Origin: Prolixibacteraceae bacterium
GTDB lineage: Bacteria > Bacteroidota > Bacteroidia > Bacteroidales > Prolixibacteraceae
DNA: 12,783 nucleotides
Direction of reading: 5' to 3'
Assembly: GCA_017998095.1 (NCBI GenBank)
Contig: JAGODU010000112.1
Location: forward strand, 1 to 12,783
Positions 5,439 to 12,783 of this stretch are shown piece by piece. Every line of letters starts with the position of its first letter. The stretch's first letter is position 1. The notes under the pieces are model-generated. The model was not told the DNA's origin and made no database searches. It saw only the letters and a list, made by a program, of their open reading frames with translations. A program made the translations under genes and the position numbers.

Positions 5439-6968
5439 TTATTTTTTTATTACAGAGGGGAAAATTAAACTAAAGCAGCTTTTCTTGCCGGGTTCACTAC
5501 TTACTTTAACTTTTCCTCCAAATGCTTTCATGTTATTTAAAACTATATTCAAACCAAGACCTGCACCTTTAACCTTGTTTGCCAGGTTTCCTTTAGTGAC
5601 CCTATAAAACTTGTCAAAGATTTTTCTTTGGTTACGTTTAGAAATTCCAATTCCATTATCATGAATTTCAAGAACAACCCGATTGTTAAGAGGCTGACAT
5701 TTAATATCAATTCTTCTATCATCATCTTTGCTATATTTAATAGCATTATCGAGAAGGTTTATTATTGTTTCTACGAGAGCTTCCCTGTCGGCCATGACAG
5801 TAATACCTTCGCAGTTTGAAGTGTAAGTGCAATTTACATTGTTTGCTTTCAAGTGAGGTTCCCAGTTTGTTATTACATGACGGACAACATCATTTATTTT
5901 CACTTCTTCAATATGATAAGTGCGTTTTTTCTTTTCAATCTTAGAAAAATTGAGGATACGGTTTACAAGTCCGGATAATCGTCCTGTTTCTTCATTTATG
6001 ACATTAAGGTATTGCATTTTCTTTTCTTCATCTTTGATTCTTCCCATCTGCAGCGTTTCAGAATACATACTGATCAGGGCAAGAGGAGTTCGAAGTTCAT
6101 GAGAAACGTTGGCAATGAATTCCGACTTCATATTATTCACCCTGATTGTTTTGCGTATCGTCAGTACAATTATCAGAGTGCCAATTAGCGATAATAAAAA
6201 CAAAGCAATCAAGAGATAATTTTCAGTTTTGCTTCTTTTCTGAACTAAATCTTCAATTGTTTGAGTCTTAAGCTGAATGCTGAATTTTATACCGGGCAAA
6301 TACCATGATTGGGCATGATGACGGGAATCGGGAGTAACAAGAGGATCTGTTGTATAAAGATTTAAGCCTTTTATACTGTCATCTACTGAAATAACAAATA
6401 TATCCTGTGCTGTTTGTTCTATTTTTTGACGAAGATTCTGACTTACAATTAAATTAAGATCTGCAAGTATAGAGCAATAAAGATCATTGTTGCCTGATTT
6501 TAGAAAGAATGTAAATACAATATCATTGACAAATCTTTCAGTATGAATTTTTTGGTAATTATCCTTTATGAAGTTACTTAATGAATTGATTGTATTATTA
6601 CTAACCTCAGGGATAATATATAAACTATCATTGTTGGAATATACTTCTTTGAATTGTTTGTTGCGCAATGATTTTATCTCTATTTGTTTCAGTGCCCGGT
6701 TATTTGAAAAAAGTTTTTTAGTAATGGTTTCAGGTAATGATCCAGAATAGTCGACCGGCAAGTCGATATTGTTGATCCATTGGTTAATCATATTTTCAGT
6801 TTCCTGATTTAGAGAGAAAAGTATTGATTCAACCTGCTTTTCAAAGACCAGCTGCACCATTTTTTCATTGTCTGAAAGTGATGCCGACCTTTTAACCAGG
6901 TAAAATGCAATTGGCATCAAATTAACAGTCAGTAGCAGTATAATTGTAATGAGCAGCCTTCTGGACAT
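5439..6968 (-). CDS. Membrane sensor histidine kinase
   Basis: 509 residues. Transmembrane segment 1 is at about 5-25 and segment 2 at about 250-271, enclosing an extracytoplasmic sensor region of about 225 residues without a recognisable domain. The cytoplasmic part begins with a HisKA domain: SHELRTPLALIS with phospho-acceptor His290. The HATPase domain has an N box NLLDNAIKYS (404-413), G1 DNGIGIS (437-443), an F box FDKFYR (451-456) and G2 GAGLGL (468-473). No HAMP or PAS domain is visible between membrane and HisKA. It forms an operon with the downstream regulator and diverges from the YIP1 gene. The signal it senses is unknown; the downstream sugar-binding-type proteins suggest an envelope or glycan cue, which is only inference. 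Confidence 0.95.
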   Translation of the reverse strand: MSRRLLITIILLLTVNLMPIAFYLVKRSASLSDNEKMVQLVFEKQVESILFSLNQETENMINQWINNIDLPVDYSGSLPETITKKLFSNNRALKQIEIKSLRNKQFKEVYSNNDSLYIIPEVSNNTINSLSNFIKDNYQKIHTERFVNDIVFTFFLKSGNNDLYCSILADLNLIVSQNLRQKIEQTAQDIFVISVDDSIKGLNLYTTDPLVTPDSRHHAQSWYLPGIKFSIQLKTQTIEDLVQKRSKTENYLLIALFLLSLIGTLIIVLTIRKTIRVNNMKSEFIANVSHELRTPLALISMYSETLQMGRIKDEEKKMQYLNVINEETGRLSGLVNRILNFSKIEKKKRTYHIEEVKINDVVRHVITNWEPHLKANNVNCTYTSNCEGITVMADREALVETIINLLDNAIKYSKDDDRRIDIKCQPLNNRVVLEIHDNGIGISKRNQRKIFDKFYRVTKGNLANKVKGAGLGLNIVLNNMKAFGGKVKVSSEPGKKSCFSLIFPSVIKK

Positions 6969-6989
6969 TTTTTAAGTATTAATTCAACT

Positions 6990-6997
6990 CAAAATTA
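6990..6997 (-). promoter_or_regulatory. Possible -7 box for the kinase-regulator operon
   Basis: TAATTTTG on the minus strand matches the Bacteroidota -7 consensus TAnnTTTG and lies 21 bp upstream of the kinase start codon. No TTG was found at the expected distance upstream, so the promoter is incomplete as read. Confidence 0.25.
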
Positions 6998-7051
6998 TTC
7001 ATTTAAGTTTAAATTTAAGATAAACAGAATTATTTTAGTTACAGATTTTTA

Positions 7052-7078
7052 TTGAAAAGAAAATTGTGGTAACTTTTG
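7052..7078 (+). promoter_or_regulatory. Possible promoter of the YIP1-lipoprotein operon
   Basis: TTG (7052-7054) and TAACTTTTG (7070-7078) resemble the Bacteroidota -33/-7 pair, but the second box has one extra base against TAnnTTTG. The start codon at 7104 lies 25 bp beyond. Within the spacer, GAAAATTGT (7059-7067) matches 7 of 9 bases of the ACAAATTGT box seen at 4711-4729. Confidence 0.3.
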
Positions 7079-7103
7079 GCTAATAATAAATAAAAAGTAA
7101 ACT

Positions 7104-7679
7104 ATGGAGACAACTAATTCAATTATCAAAAGGGTGAAATCAATAATACTTACTCCGAAGAAAGAGTGGGAAGTTATTGCAGCTGAAGAAAGTACTGCTG
7201 CATCTGTTTTAATGGGTTACCTGTTACCTTTGGTTATAATAGTTGCTATTGCTAATTTCATAGGATATTCAATTATAGGAATTAACAGTCCGCTGGGGAA
7301 GATTGTGGGATTTGGCTGGGGAGTGAGATATGCAATACTGACATTTGCTAATTATATAGTTGGAACTTTTCTGACTGCTTATGTAATTTCGTTTCTGGCT
7401 CCAAGTTTCAAAGGCGAAAAAAATTACAGAAAAGCTTTCAAACTTGTAGTATATTCTTATACTCCTATTTTAGTAGCAGGATTATTATATATCATTCCGG
7501 CACTTGGGATTTTAGTTTTGATAGCAGCTCTTTATTCGATATATGAACTTTATCTTGGAATCGGACTAATGACAGGAGTTCCAAAAGAAAAGCAAACTAC
7601 TTTTCTTATAGTTTCAGTAGTTGCGATGATAGTAGTATATGCTTTAGTATCTTTGGTTTTTACCAGGATCATAATATAA
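7104..7679 (+). CDS. YIP1-family integral membrane protein
   Basis: 191 residues. The N terminus (SIIKRVKSIILTPKKEWEVI) is the short amphipathic lead seen in bacterial YIP1-domain proteins. It is followed by five predicted membrane helices at about 34-57, 75-99, 112-132, 133-155 and 166-188. The overall length and five-helix layout fit the family. The function of bacterial YIP1 proteins is not established; the eukaryotic relatives act in membrane traffic. The gene starts the plus-strand operon, 7 bp ahead of a lipoprotein gene, and diverges from the histidine kinase gene. Confidence 0.85.
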   Translation: METTNSIIKRVKSIILTPKKEWEVIAAEESTAASVLMGYLLPLVIIVAIANFIGYSIIGINSPLGKIVGFGWGVRYAILTFANYIVGTFLTAYVISFLAPSFKGEKNYRKAFKLVVYSYTPILVAGLLYIIPALGILVLIAALYSIYELYLGIGLMTGVPKEKQTTFLIVSVVAMIVVYALVSLVFTRIII

Positions 7680-7686
7680 ATAATTT

Positions 7687-8421
7687 ATGAGGTTTATCCG
7701 CATTTTCCTTTTAGCTGCAATACTTGCAGGTTTTTATTCCTGTGATAAAAATGATGGATACAGCAAGTATGAAACTACATGCATGATAGCTGATTTTGAT
7801 GATGCGGGTGAAGTAGTTACAACTCAGGAAGATTCAGAGCAATATTCATATCTCAGGTTTGTTGTAAGGGGAAAACATAGCGGGAATACACCTGAGGGGA
7901 AGTGGCTTTTTGAAGTACATATGTATACTTATATAGATGTTTATAAAAACACTGATTTGGAAGGTAAATTAAAAGGATATTATTCCGGAGAAATATATTT
8001 TCCTGAATTTGAAATCAACGTTTCAAAATTAAAAGTTGACCCGCAGAATCCGAGGAGAAGTGATACATTTTTATATGTATCTGATGCAACTGACTTGCCT
8101 TATTATTACACTAATCCCGGAAGATTTTATATTGAGTATATTAAAGAATCATGGAAGATATATGCTATTGAAGGAATGCAGCCGGTTATTTCATGCTTGC
8201 CGGAAGATATAAGAATTGGTTTTACAGATTTTACTTATGATTACAGGTTAACACCATCACTTAGTTTTACTGTAGTTAATCGTGAAAATGTAGTTATTTC
8301 AAAAATAAATTGCAGGGGGTATCTTTTTGAATTTTATAAAACTGAAGACTCTGAGCAATGGGAAAATTTAAATCCAATGGACGATTATCTTGATAATTCT
8401 GAAGATATTCCGTACATTTAA
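7687..8421 (+). CDS. Hypothetical lipoprotein
   Basis: 244 residues. A signal peptide with a lipobox-like FYSC places the lipid-modified cysteine at residue 19, so the protein should be anchored to the envelope. The mature part is rich in Tyr, Asp and Glu and looks beta-rich (for example WLFEVHMYTYIDVY and FTVVNRENVVIS). No known domain was recognised. It starts 7 bp after the YIP1 gene, so both are probably translated from one message. The C terminus is acidic (MDDYLDNSEDIPYI). Confidence 0.8.
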   Translation: MRFIRIFLLAAILAGFYSCDKNDGYSKYETTCMIADFDDAGEVVTTQEDSEQYSYLRFVVRGKHSGNTPEGKWLFEVHMYTYIDVYKNTDLEGKLKGYYSGEIYFPEFEINVSKLKVDPQNPRRSDTFLYVSDATDLPYYYTNPGRFYIEYIKESWKIYAIEGMQPVISCLPEDIRIGFTDFTYDYRLTPSLSFTVVNRENVVISKINCRGYLFEFYKTEDSEQWENLNPMDDYLDNSEDIPYI

Positions 8422-8468
8422 CAATAATACTATCAATCAATTAATTAATTAATAAAAACAAAAAAGTT

Positions 8469-9125
8469 ATGAAAAAAATTATTTACTATTTTCTGCCACT
8501 ACTGCTCGCAGTAGTAATAATCTCTTGTAGTGGTAAAAAGACGCCGGAAGAAAAGATTGTTTCTGATCTTGAAAAGATTGAAAAAGAAGCAGCTAAAACT
8601 AATGATTTTAATAGTAATGCAAAAGTTTTCAATGTAAAATCAGGTTATATAAAATATAAGAATATTGCTTTAGGAATGGAGATGACAAGAGAATTTTGGT
8701 TTGATGATTACGGGGCATTGCAATATGAAGAGAATTTTATGGATATGATGGGAATTAAAACCGGAGGTTATGGGTTAGTAAAGGATGGTTACAGATATAC
8801 CTGGAATATTAATGATACAAAAGGTGCTAAAATGAAATTCTTAACTTCACGTTACACTGAGTTCGAGGATATAGCTAAAGAAGATATTGAAAGGTATAAG
8901 ATGAAAGATCATGGTGCAGAAATCGTTGCAGGTAAAAAGTGCAGAAAGGTAAGTGTAGAAGAACCGGTTAGTGCAGTGACATGGACTTGGGAAGGATTGC
9001 CTATTAAAACAGTAACAAAGATGGGTGATAAGGAAGTAATTATGGAAGCAATTGAAGTTAAAGAAGGAGACGTTCCTGCTTCCAAATTTGAAGTACCTTC
9101 AAATGTGACTTTTACAGAAATGTAA
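8469..9125 (+). CDS. Lipoprotein, possibly DUF4412/LolA-like fold
   Basis: 218 residues. The signal peptide ends in the lipobox VIISC with Cys20, followed by a charged helical stretch (EEKIVSDLEKIEKEAAK). The mature part alternates beta-strand-like segments. Near the C terminus it has a pattern IVAGKKCRKVSVEEP, then WTWEGLPIKTV, then a final SKFEVPSNV. That order recalls DUF4412 and related LolA-like lipoproteins, in which an AGxxC motif and a WxxGxPLK motif recur. Family assignment is tentative and no role is known. It is the last gene of the plus-strand operon, 47 bp after the previous lipoprotein gene. Its leader is AT-rich (AATTAATTAATTAAT) without a Shine-Dalgarno, and a terminator follows directly. 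Confidence 0.8.
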   Translation: MKKIIYYFLPLLLAVVIISCSGKKTPEEKIVSDLEKIEKEAAKTNDFNSNAKVFNVKSGYIKYKNIALGMEMTREFWFDDYGALQYEENFMDMMGIKTGGYGLVKDGYRYTWNINDTKGAKMKFLTSRYTEFEDIAKEDIERYKMKDHGAEIVAGKKCRKVSVEEPVSAVTWTWEGLPIKTVTKMGDKEVIMEAIEVKEGDVPASKFEVPSNVTFTEM

Positions 9126-9136
9126 TATTTACTTAT

Positions 9137-9203
9137 AAGCAGTCAGTTATTTGTTATTATAAATAAACTTATTGACGAATAACTTACTGCTTTTTTGTTT
9201 TCT
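9137..9203 (+). terminator. Terminator of the YIP1-lipoprotein operon
   Basis: Arms 9137-9151 and 9178-9192 pair over 15 bp with one mismatch around a 26-base AT-rich loop. They are followed by TTTTTTGTTTTCTTT. This fits an intrinsic terminator for the plus strand, 12 bp after the stop codon at 9125. It stops just before the convergent sufS gene. No matching T-run exists in the other direction, so it would not end the suf transcript. Confidence 0.75.
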
Positions 9204-10421
9204 TTAGAATATTGTGATAATCTTCTTTATTGCTTTGACAAATTCATCAACTTCAGTTTTTGTATTGTAAAATGCAAAAGAAGCTCTTACTGTACCTGCA
9301 ATTTTATAGTGATCCATTATTGGGTCGGCACAATGATGTCCCGTACGTACTGCAAAACCCATCTTGTCAAGAAACATACCCATGTCATAGTTGTGTATGT
9401 TATTTACCAGAAATGAAATTACTCCTGATTTGTAATCAGAATTGCCATATATCCTCAATCCCGGTATTTTAATTAATTCAGATTCTGCATAATGAAGCAG
9501 GTCGTGTTCATATTCAGCAATATTATCAAATCCTATATTCAGGAGATAATCAATTGCGGCTCCCATGCCGATAACTTCAGTAAAGTTTGGTGTTCCGGCT
9601 TCAAACTTGTATGGAAGTTCATTAAAAGTTGTTTTTTCAAAGGTTACCTTTTCAATCATTTCGCCACCGCCTAAAAATGGGGGCATTTTTTCAAGATATT
9701 CCTTTTTGCCATAAAGGCATCCAACTCCTGTCGGACCGTACAATTTATGACCTGAAAACACAAAGAAATCGCAATTTATCTTTTGCATGTCGACTCTTAA
9801 ATGCTGTATTCCCTGAGCTCCGTCAACAAGTACCGGCACTTTATGCTTATGTGCAATCTTAATAATCTCTTCAACAGGATTTACGGTGCCCAGAACATTA
9901 GAAACAAGAGTAACTGCCAAAAGGCGAGTTTTATGATTTATTAATTCAGGAAGCAATTCAATATTCAGTTCGCCTCTGTCGTTAAAAGTCAGAACTTTTA
10001 TTTTGGCTTTTTTTCTTTCACAAATAATCTGCCAGGGAACAATGTTGGCATGGTGTTCCATTTCAGTTATTATAACTTCATCACCTTCATTTATGAAAGC
10101 TTCTCCAAAAGAATAAGCAACCAGGTTAATACTTTCAGTTGTCCCTTTGGTAAAAATTATTTCTTCTCTATGGGCAGCATTTATGAAATCCTTTACCTTA
10201 TCACGCACAGCTTCAAATTGCTGAGTAGTGACTGAACTCATGTGATGCGCGCCACGATGAGGATTTCCGTTGTATGTAGTATAAATTTCTTCTACTGCTT
10301 TTAAAACCTTAAGTGGTTTATAGCCTGTTGCTGCATTATCGAAATAAACATATTTTTTACCTGATACTTCAGTATTAAGTATGGGAAAGTCTTTTCTGAT
10401 TTTTTCAATGTCAAGGCTCAT
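9204..10421 (-). CDS. sufS: Cysteine desulfurase SufS
   Basis: 405 residues, full length for the class-II cysteine desulfurases. It removes sulfur from L-cysteine as a persulfide and hands it to SufE. Visible landmarks are YFDNAATGYKP (26-36), the EHHANIVPW motif (122-130), Asp200 and Gln203 (LVDGAQG) that contact the cofactor, the pyridoxal-phosphate lysine Lys226 (FSGHKLYGPTG), and the active-site cysteine Cys364 (RTGHHCADP). All are intact. It starts 15 bp after the sufD stop and ends the SufB-C-D-S operon. Its natural partner sufE lies about 7.2 kb away on the same strand, with other genes in between. No terminator of its own is evident. Confidence 0.97.
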   Translation of the reverse strand: MSLDIEKIRKDFPILNTEVSGKKYVYFDNAATGYKPLKVLKAVEEIYTTYNGNPHRGAHHMSSVTTQQFEAVRDKVKDFINAAHREEIIFTKGTTESINLVAYSFGEAFINEGDEVIITEMEHHANIVPWQIICERKKAKIKVLTFNDRGELNIELLPELINHKTRLLAVTLVSNVLGTVNPVEEIIKIAHKHKVPVLVDGAQGIQHLRVDMQKINCDFFVFSGHKLYGPTGVGCLYGKKEYLEKMPPFLGGGEMIEKVTFEKTTFNELPYKFEAGTPNFTEVIGMGAAIDYLLNIGFDNIAEYEHDLLHYAESELIKIPGLRIYGNSDYKSGVISFLVNNIHNYDMGMFLDKMGFAVRTGHHCADPIMDHYKIAGTVRASFAFYNTKTEVDEFVKAIKKIITIF

Positions 10422-10436
10422 ATAATACTGGTTTTA

Positions 10437-11801
10437 TTAATGGCTGCAGGAAAGAGAGCAATGCTGACAAGGACCAAGGTCTCCTTTTAATCTTCTGTCG
10501 ACCAATTCTTCGATTCTTTCCTTCAAAGCCGGTACTTTTATCTGAGAAATAACTTCATCAGCAAAAGCAAACATAATCATTAATCTGGCTTCTTTTTCAC
10601 TGATACCTCTTGTTCTCAAATAAAAAAGTGCTTCTTCATCAATTCGGCCTATTGTAGCACCGTGGCTGCATTTAACATCATCAGCATCAATAATCAGTTG
10701 AGGCTTGGAATTCATAGTTGAATTTTCTGTAAGCAATACATTGTTGTTACGCTGGAAAGCTTCAGTTTTCTGGGCATCAGGGAATACATGAATCTGGCCG
10801 GAGAATGCACCGCTTGATTTATCGTCAAGTATATTTTTAAAAATCTGATTACTGGTACAATTTGGAACAACATGATCTATAAAAGTAAAGTTATCGATAT
10901 GTTGATTCTGGTCGGCAAGTGCAATTCCATTTACACTTGCATTGGCATGTTCTCCATCAAGAGAAACATTAATATTATTTCTTACAATACCTCCGTTAAG
11001 TGTAACAATATTGGTATCTAAGTCAGAATTATCTGATAAAGATATGAACAGGTTGTTGTTGTTTGCTGCAGCATTGTGCTGATTTTGAATTGCATAAAAC
11101 CCCATGCGTGCAGATTTCCCAACGAAACATTCAGTGAGATTGTTAAGTATGTAATAATTCCTGTTTAAAGTATGGTCACAAAATACAATCTTGGCTTCAC
11201 TGTTTTCACCCAGTACAAACATATTTCTCTGGATTGCAAGAGTATTAGTCTTGGAATTGAGGATGTTAATAATTTGAATTGGCTTTTCAATAATTACATT
11301 ATCAGGGACATAAAGAAACAACCCATCTTTTGCAAAAGCAGTATTCAGGTTTGTAAGAGGATCATCTGTCTTACCGGAGAGTTTGTTATAATTTTTTTCT
11401 ATCAGTTCAGGATAATTATTAGCAGCATACTGGAGTCCGCAACAGATAACACCTTCAGGAAGGCTTTCATACATCCTGTTTCTGTTGTAATACCAGCCGT
11501 TAATCATCAGAATGACATGTGCATTTAGCTGAGGTACATCACAACGGAACATATCATGAAGCCGGATTTCATTGAAAACATAACGTGGGACAACATCATA
11601 ATCGTTTTGAAATACAGGTCTTAGATCTGTGAATTTATAATTTTCATTTTTCTTTGAGGGTATGCCTTTAGAATTGAATAATTCGATTGCTTTATCCCGG
11701 AGGTCATTCATAAAAGGAGGGCATCCTTCATAATAAACTGACTTGTTTTGGATGTAAAGGTTCGTCAATTCATCAGTAGCCGTATAATTTAAAGTTTCCA
11801 T
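10437..11801 (-). CDS. sufD: Fe-S cluster assembly scaffold protein SufD
   Basis: 454 residues. SufD joins SufB and SufC in the Fe-S scaffold complex and has a right-handed beta-helix core. The C-terminal part is diagnostic: ADDVKCSHGATIGRIDEEAL with His380, which matches the SufD histidine (His360 in E. coli) implicated in cluster assembly, then ALFYLRTRGISEKEAR. The extreme C terminus ends CQHCSLSCSH, giving Cys445, Cys448, Cys452 and His454. This CxxCxxxCxH cluster is not part of the E. coli SufD core and could bind metal. The start codon is 2 bp after the sufC stop, so translation is probably coupled. sufS follows 15 bp downstream. Confidence 0.95.
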   Translation of the reverse strand: METLNYTATDELTNLYIQNKSVYYEGCPPFMNDLRDKAIELFNSKGIPSKKNENYKFTDLRPVFQNDYDVVPRYVFNEIRLHDMFRCDVPQLNAHVILMINGWYYNRNRMYESLPEGVICCGLQYAANNYPELIEKNYNKLSGKTDDPLTNLNTAFAKDGLFLYVPDNVIIEKPIQIINILNSKTNTLAIQRNMFVLGENSEAKIVFCDHTLNRNYYILNNLTECFVGKSARMGFYAIQNQHNAAANNNNLFISLSDNSDLDTNIVTLNGGIVRNNINVSLDGEHANASVNGIALADQNQHIDNFTFIDHVVPNCTSNQIFKNILDDKSSGAFSGQIHVFPDAQKTEAFQRNNNVLLTENSTMNSKPQLIIDADDVKCSHGATIGRIDEEALFYLRTRGISEKEARLMIMFAFADEVISQIKVPALKERIEELVDRRLKGDLGPCQHCSLSCSH

Positions 11802-11803
11802 AT

Positions 11804-12556
11804 TTATTCTCCCAGCTCTTTTTTAATCCAGTCGTAACCTTTGCTTTCAAGTTCATAAGCTAACTCTTTACCTGCCGATTTTACTATCTTTCCATTGTAG
11901 AGGACATGAACAAAGTCGGGCACAATATATTCGAGAAGGCGTTGATAGTGAGTAACAACAATCGTTGCGTTTTCAGGGGTTTTGAGTTTATTAACTCCAT
12001 TTGCAACTATTCTCAAAGCATCAATATCAAGACCTGAGTCTGTCTCATCCAGGATAGCAAGCTTAGGTTCAAGCATTGCCATTTGGAAAATTTCATTTCT
12101 TTTCTTTTCGCCACCGGAGAAACCTTCATTAACTGATCTGTTGGTTAGCTGAGAGCTTATTTCAACGATTTTCTTTTTTTCTTCCATTAGTTTTAGGAAC
12201 TGAGAAGCAGTCAGAGGTTCAAGTCCTTTATATTTACGGTGCTCATTGACAGCAGTTTTAAGGAAAGTCGCCATACTGACTCCCGGTATTTCAATGGGAT
12301 ATTGAAAACCAAGGAACAAACCACTGCGTGCACGCTCTTCGGCTGAAAGCTCAAGTAAATCAGTACCCATAAAAGAAATCATGCCTTCAACAACTTCATA
12401 TTTATCATGACCTGCAAGAACATTAGCCAAAGTACTTTTTCCGGAACCGTTAGGTCCCATAATAGCGTGAACTTCACCGGCTTTAACTTCTAGGTTTATA
12501 CCCTTAAGGATTTCCTTTCCTTCAACTCTGGCATGTAAATTTTTTATCTGTAACAT
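11804..12556 (-). CDS. sufC: Fe-S assembly ATPase SufC
   Basis: 250 residues from the ATG at 12556, the standard SufC length. ABC-type ATPase that powers the SufBCD scaffold. Visible motifs are Walker A GPNGSGKST (34-42), Q-loop Gln85, signature FSGGEKKR (146-153), Walker B LAILDE with Asp170 and Glu171, the D-loop SGLD (174-177) and switch His203. The frame remains open to a TTG at 12589, but that lies against the sufB stop and adds residues foreign to the family, so the inner ATG (MLQIKNLHARVEGKEIL) is preferred. It lies 33 bp after sufB and 2 bp before sufD. Confidence 0.97.
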   Translation of the reverse strand: MLQIKNLHARVEGKEILKGINLEVKAGEVHAIMGPNGSGKSTLANVLAGHDKYEVVEGMISFMGTDLLELSAEERARSGLFLGFQYPIEIPGVSMATFLKTAVNEHRKYKGLEPLTASQFLKLMEEKKKIVEISSQLTNRSVNEGFSGGEKKRNEIFQMAMLEPKLAILDETDSGLDIDALRIVANGVNKLKTPENATIVVTHYQRLLEYIVPDFVHVLYNGKIVKSAGKELAYELESKGYDWIKKELGE

Positions 12557-12589
12557 TTTTGAATTCAATTTTTTATTAATACTAGGCAA

Positions 12590-12783
12590 TTAACCCACGC
12601 TTCCTTCAAGGCTTATCTGTAAAAGTTTCTGTGCTTCAACGGCAAATTCCATTGGCAGCTTATTGAGAACTTCTCTGGCATATCCGTTAACAATCATTGC
12701 AACAGCATCTTCGGTTGATATACCTCTTTGATTGCTGTAAAAAATCTGGTCTTCACTGATTTTAGAAGTTGTTGCTTCATGTT
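12590..12783 (-). CDS. sufB: SufB, C-terminal end only (cut by window edge)
   Basis: 63 codons and the TAA stop (12590-12592) are inside the window; the 5' part lies beyond 12783. The visible part begins [15 protein letters not shown], then [20 protein letters not shown] and the ending [11 protein letters not shown]. This is the standard SufB C terminus, including the His-Glu pair that corresponds to His433-Glu434 of E. coli SufB, where the glutamate is implicated in cluster assembly. SufB is the scaffold subunit on which clusters form. It is the most upstream suf gene seen here; the promoter is outside the window. Confidence 0.95.
   Translation of the reverse strand, partial: HEATTSKISEDQIFYSNQRGISTEDAVAMIVNGYAREVLNKLPMEFAVEAQKLLQISLEGSVG

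Noticed and set aside
11172..11528. Plus-strand open frame of 118 codons
   Set aside because: It lies wholly inside sufD on the opposite strand and resembles no family.
12557..12589. Upstream TTG start for sufC at 12589
   Set aside because: It abuts the sufB stop and adds 11 residues not found in SufC; the ATG at 12556 gives the standard N terminus.

Overview
The window looks like a piece of an AT-rich Bacteroidota chromosome, probably of the Bacteroidales/Marinilabiliales kind. The signs are the SufB-C-D-S gene order with strongly Bacteroidota-like proteins, stand-alone SufE plus a DUF59/MIP18 protein, AT-rich leaders with no clear Shine-Dalgarno sequences, several promoter candidates of the TTG-N17-23-TAnnTTTG type, and many signal-peptide or lipobox proteins. 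No RNA gene, CRISPR array, prophage or intact insertion sequence was seen.

Layout from left to right. Positions 1-458 are non-coding and repetitive: two 118-bp direct copies of an intergenic repeat (about 88% identical), an inverted partial copy, and a GC-rich hairpin. Next comes a block read on the minus strand: a secreted GyrI-like domain protein (459-986), then the Fe-S assembly pair sufT-like/sufE (1210-1960). A clear intrinsic terminator (2023-2058) separates that pair from a three-gene secreted module: two paralogous proteins, each with two galactose-binding-like (glycoside hydrolase 2 sugar-binding type) domains, and a small exported protein (2090-4602). Upstream of these are an OmpR-family response regulator and its histidine kinase (4757-6968).

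A plus-strand operon diverges from the kinase gene: a five-helix YIP1-family membrane protein and two lipoproteins (7104-9125), closed by a terminator. The right end holds the main SUF operon on the minus strand: sufS, sufD, sufC and the 3' end of sufB (9204 to the window edge).

How the genes fit together. SufB-C-D form the Fe-S scaffold/ATPase complex. SufS supplies sulfur from cysteine, SufE relays it, and the DUF59 protein acts in cluster maturation or delivery. Here sufS and sufE-sufT, usually neighbours in this phylum, are separated by about 7.2 kb carrying a two-component system and envelope proteins.

The most interesting part is 2090-6968. A sensor kinase/regulator pair lies directly upstream of a promoter with a good Bacteroidota -33/-7 match, preceded by a 25-bp near-palindrome built from two tandem ACAAATTGT boxes. 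The genes behind this promoter encode secreted sugar-binding-type proteins without any catalytic domain. This suggests a regulator-controlled envelope module of unknown function.
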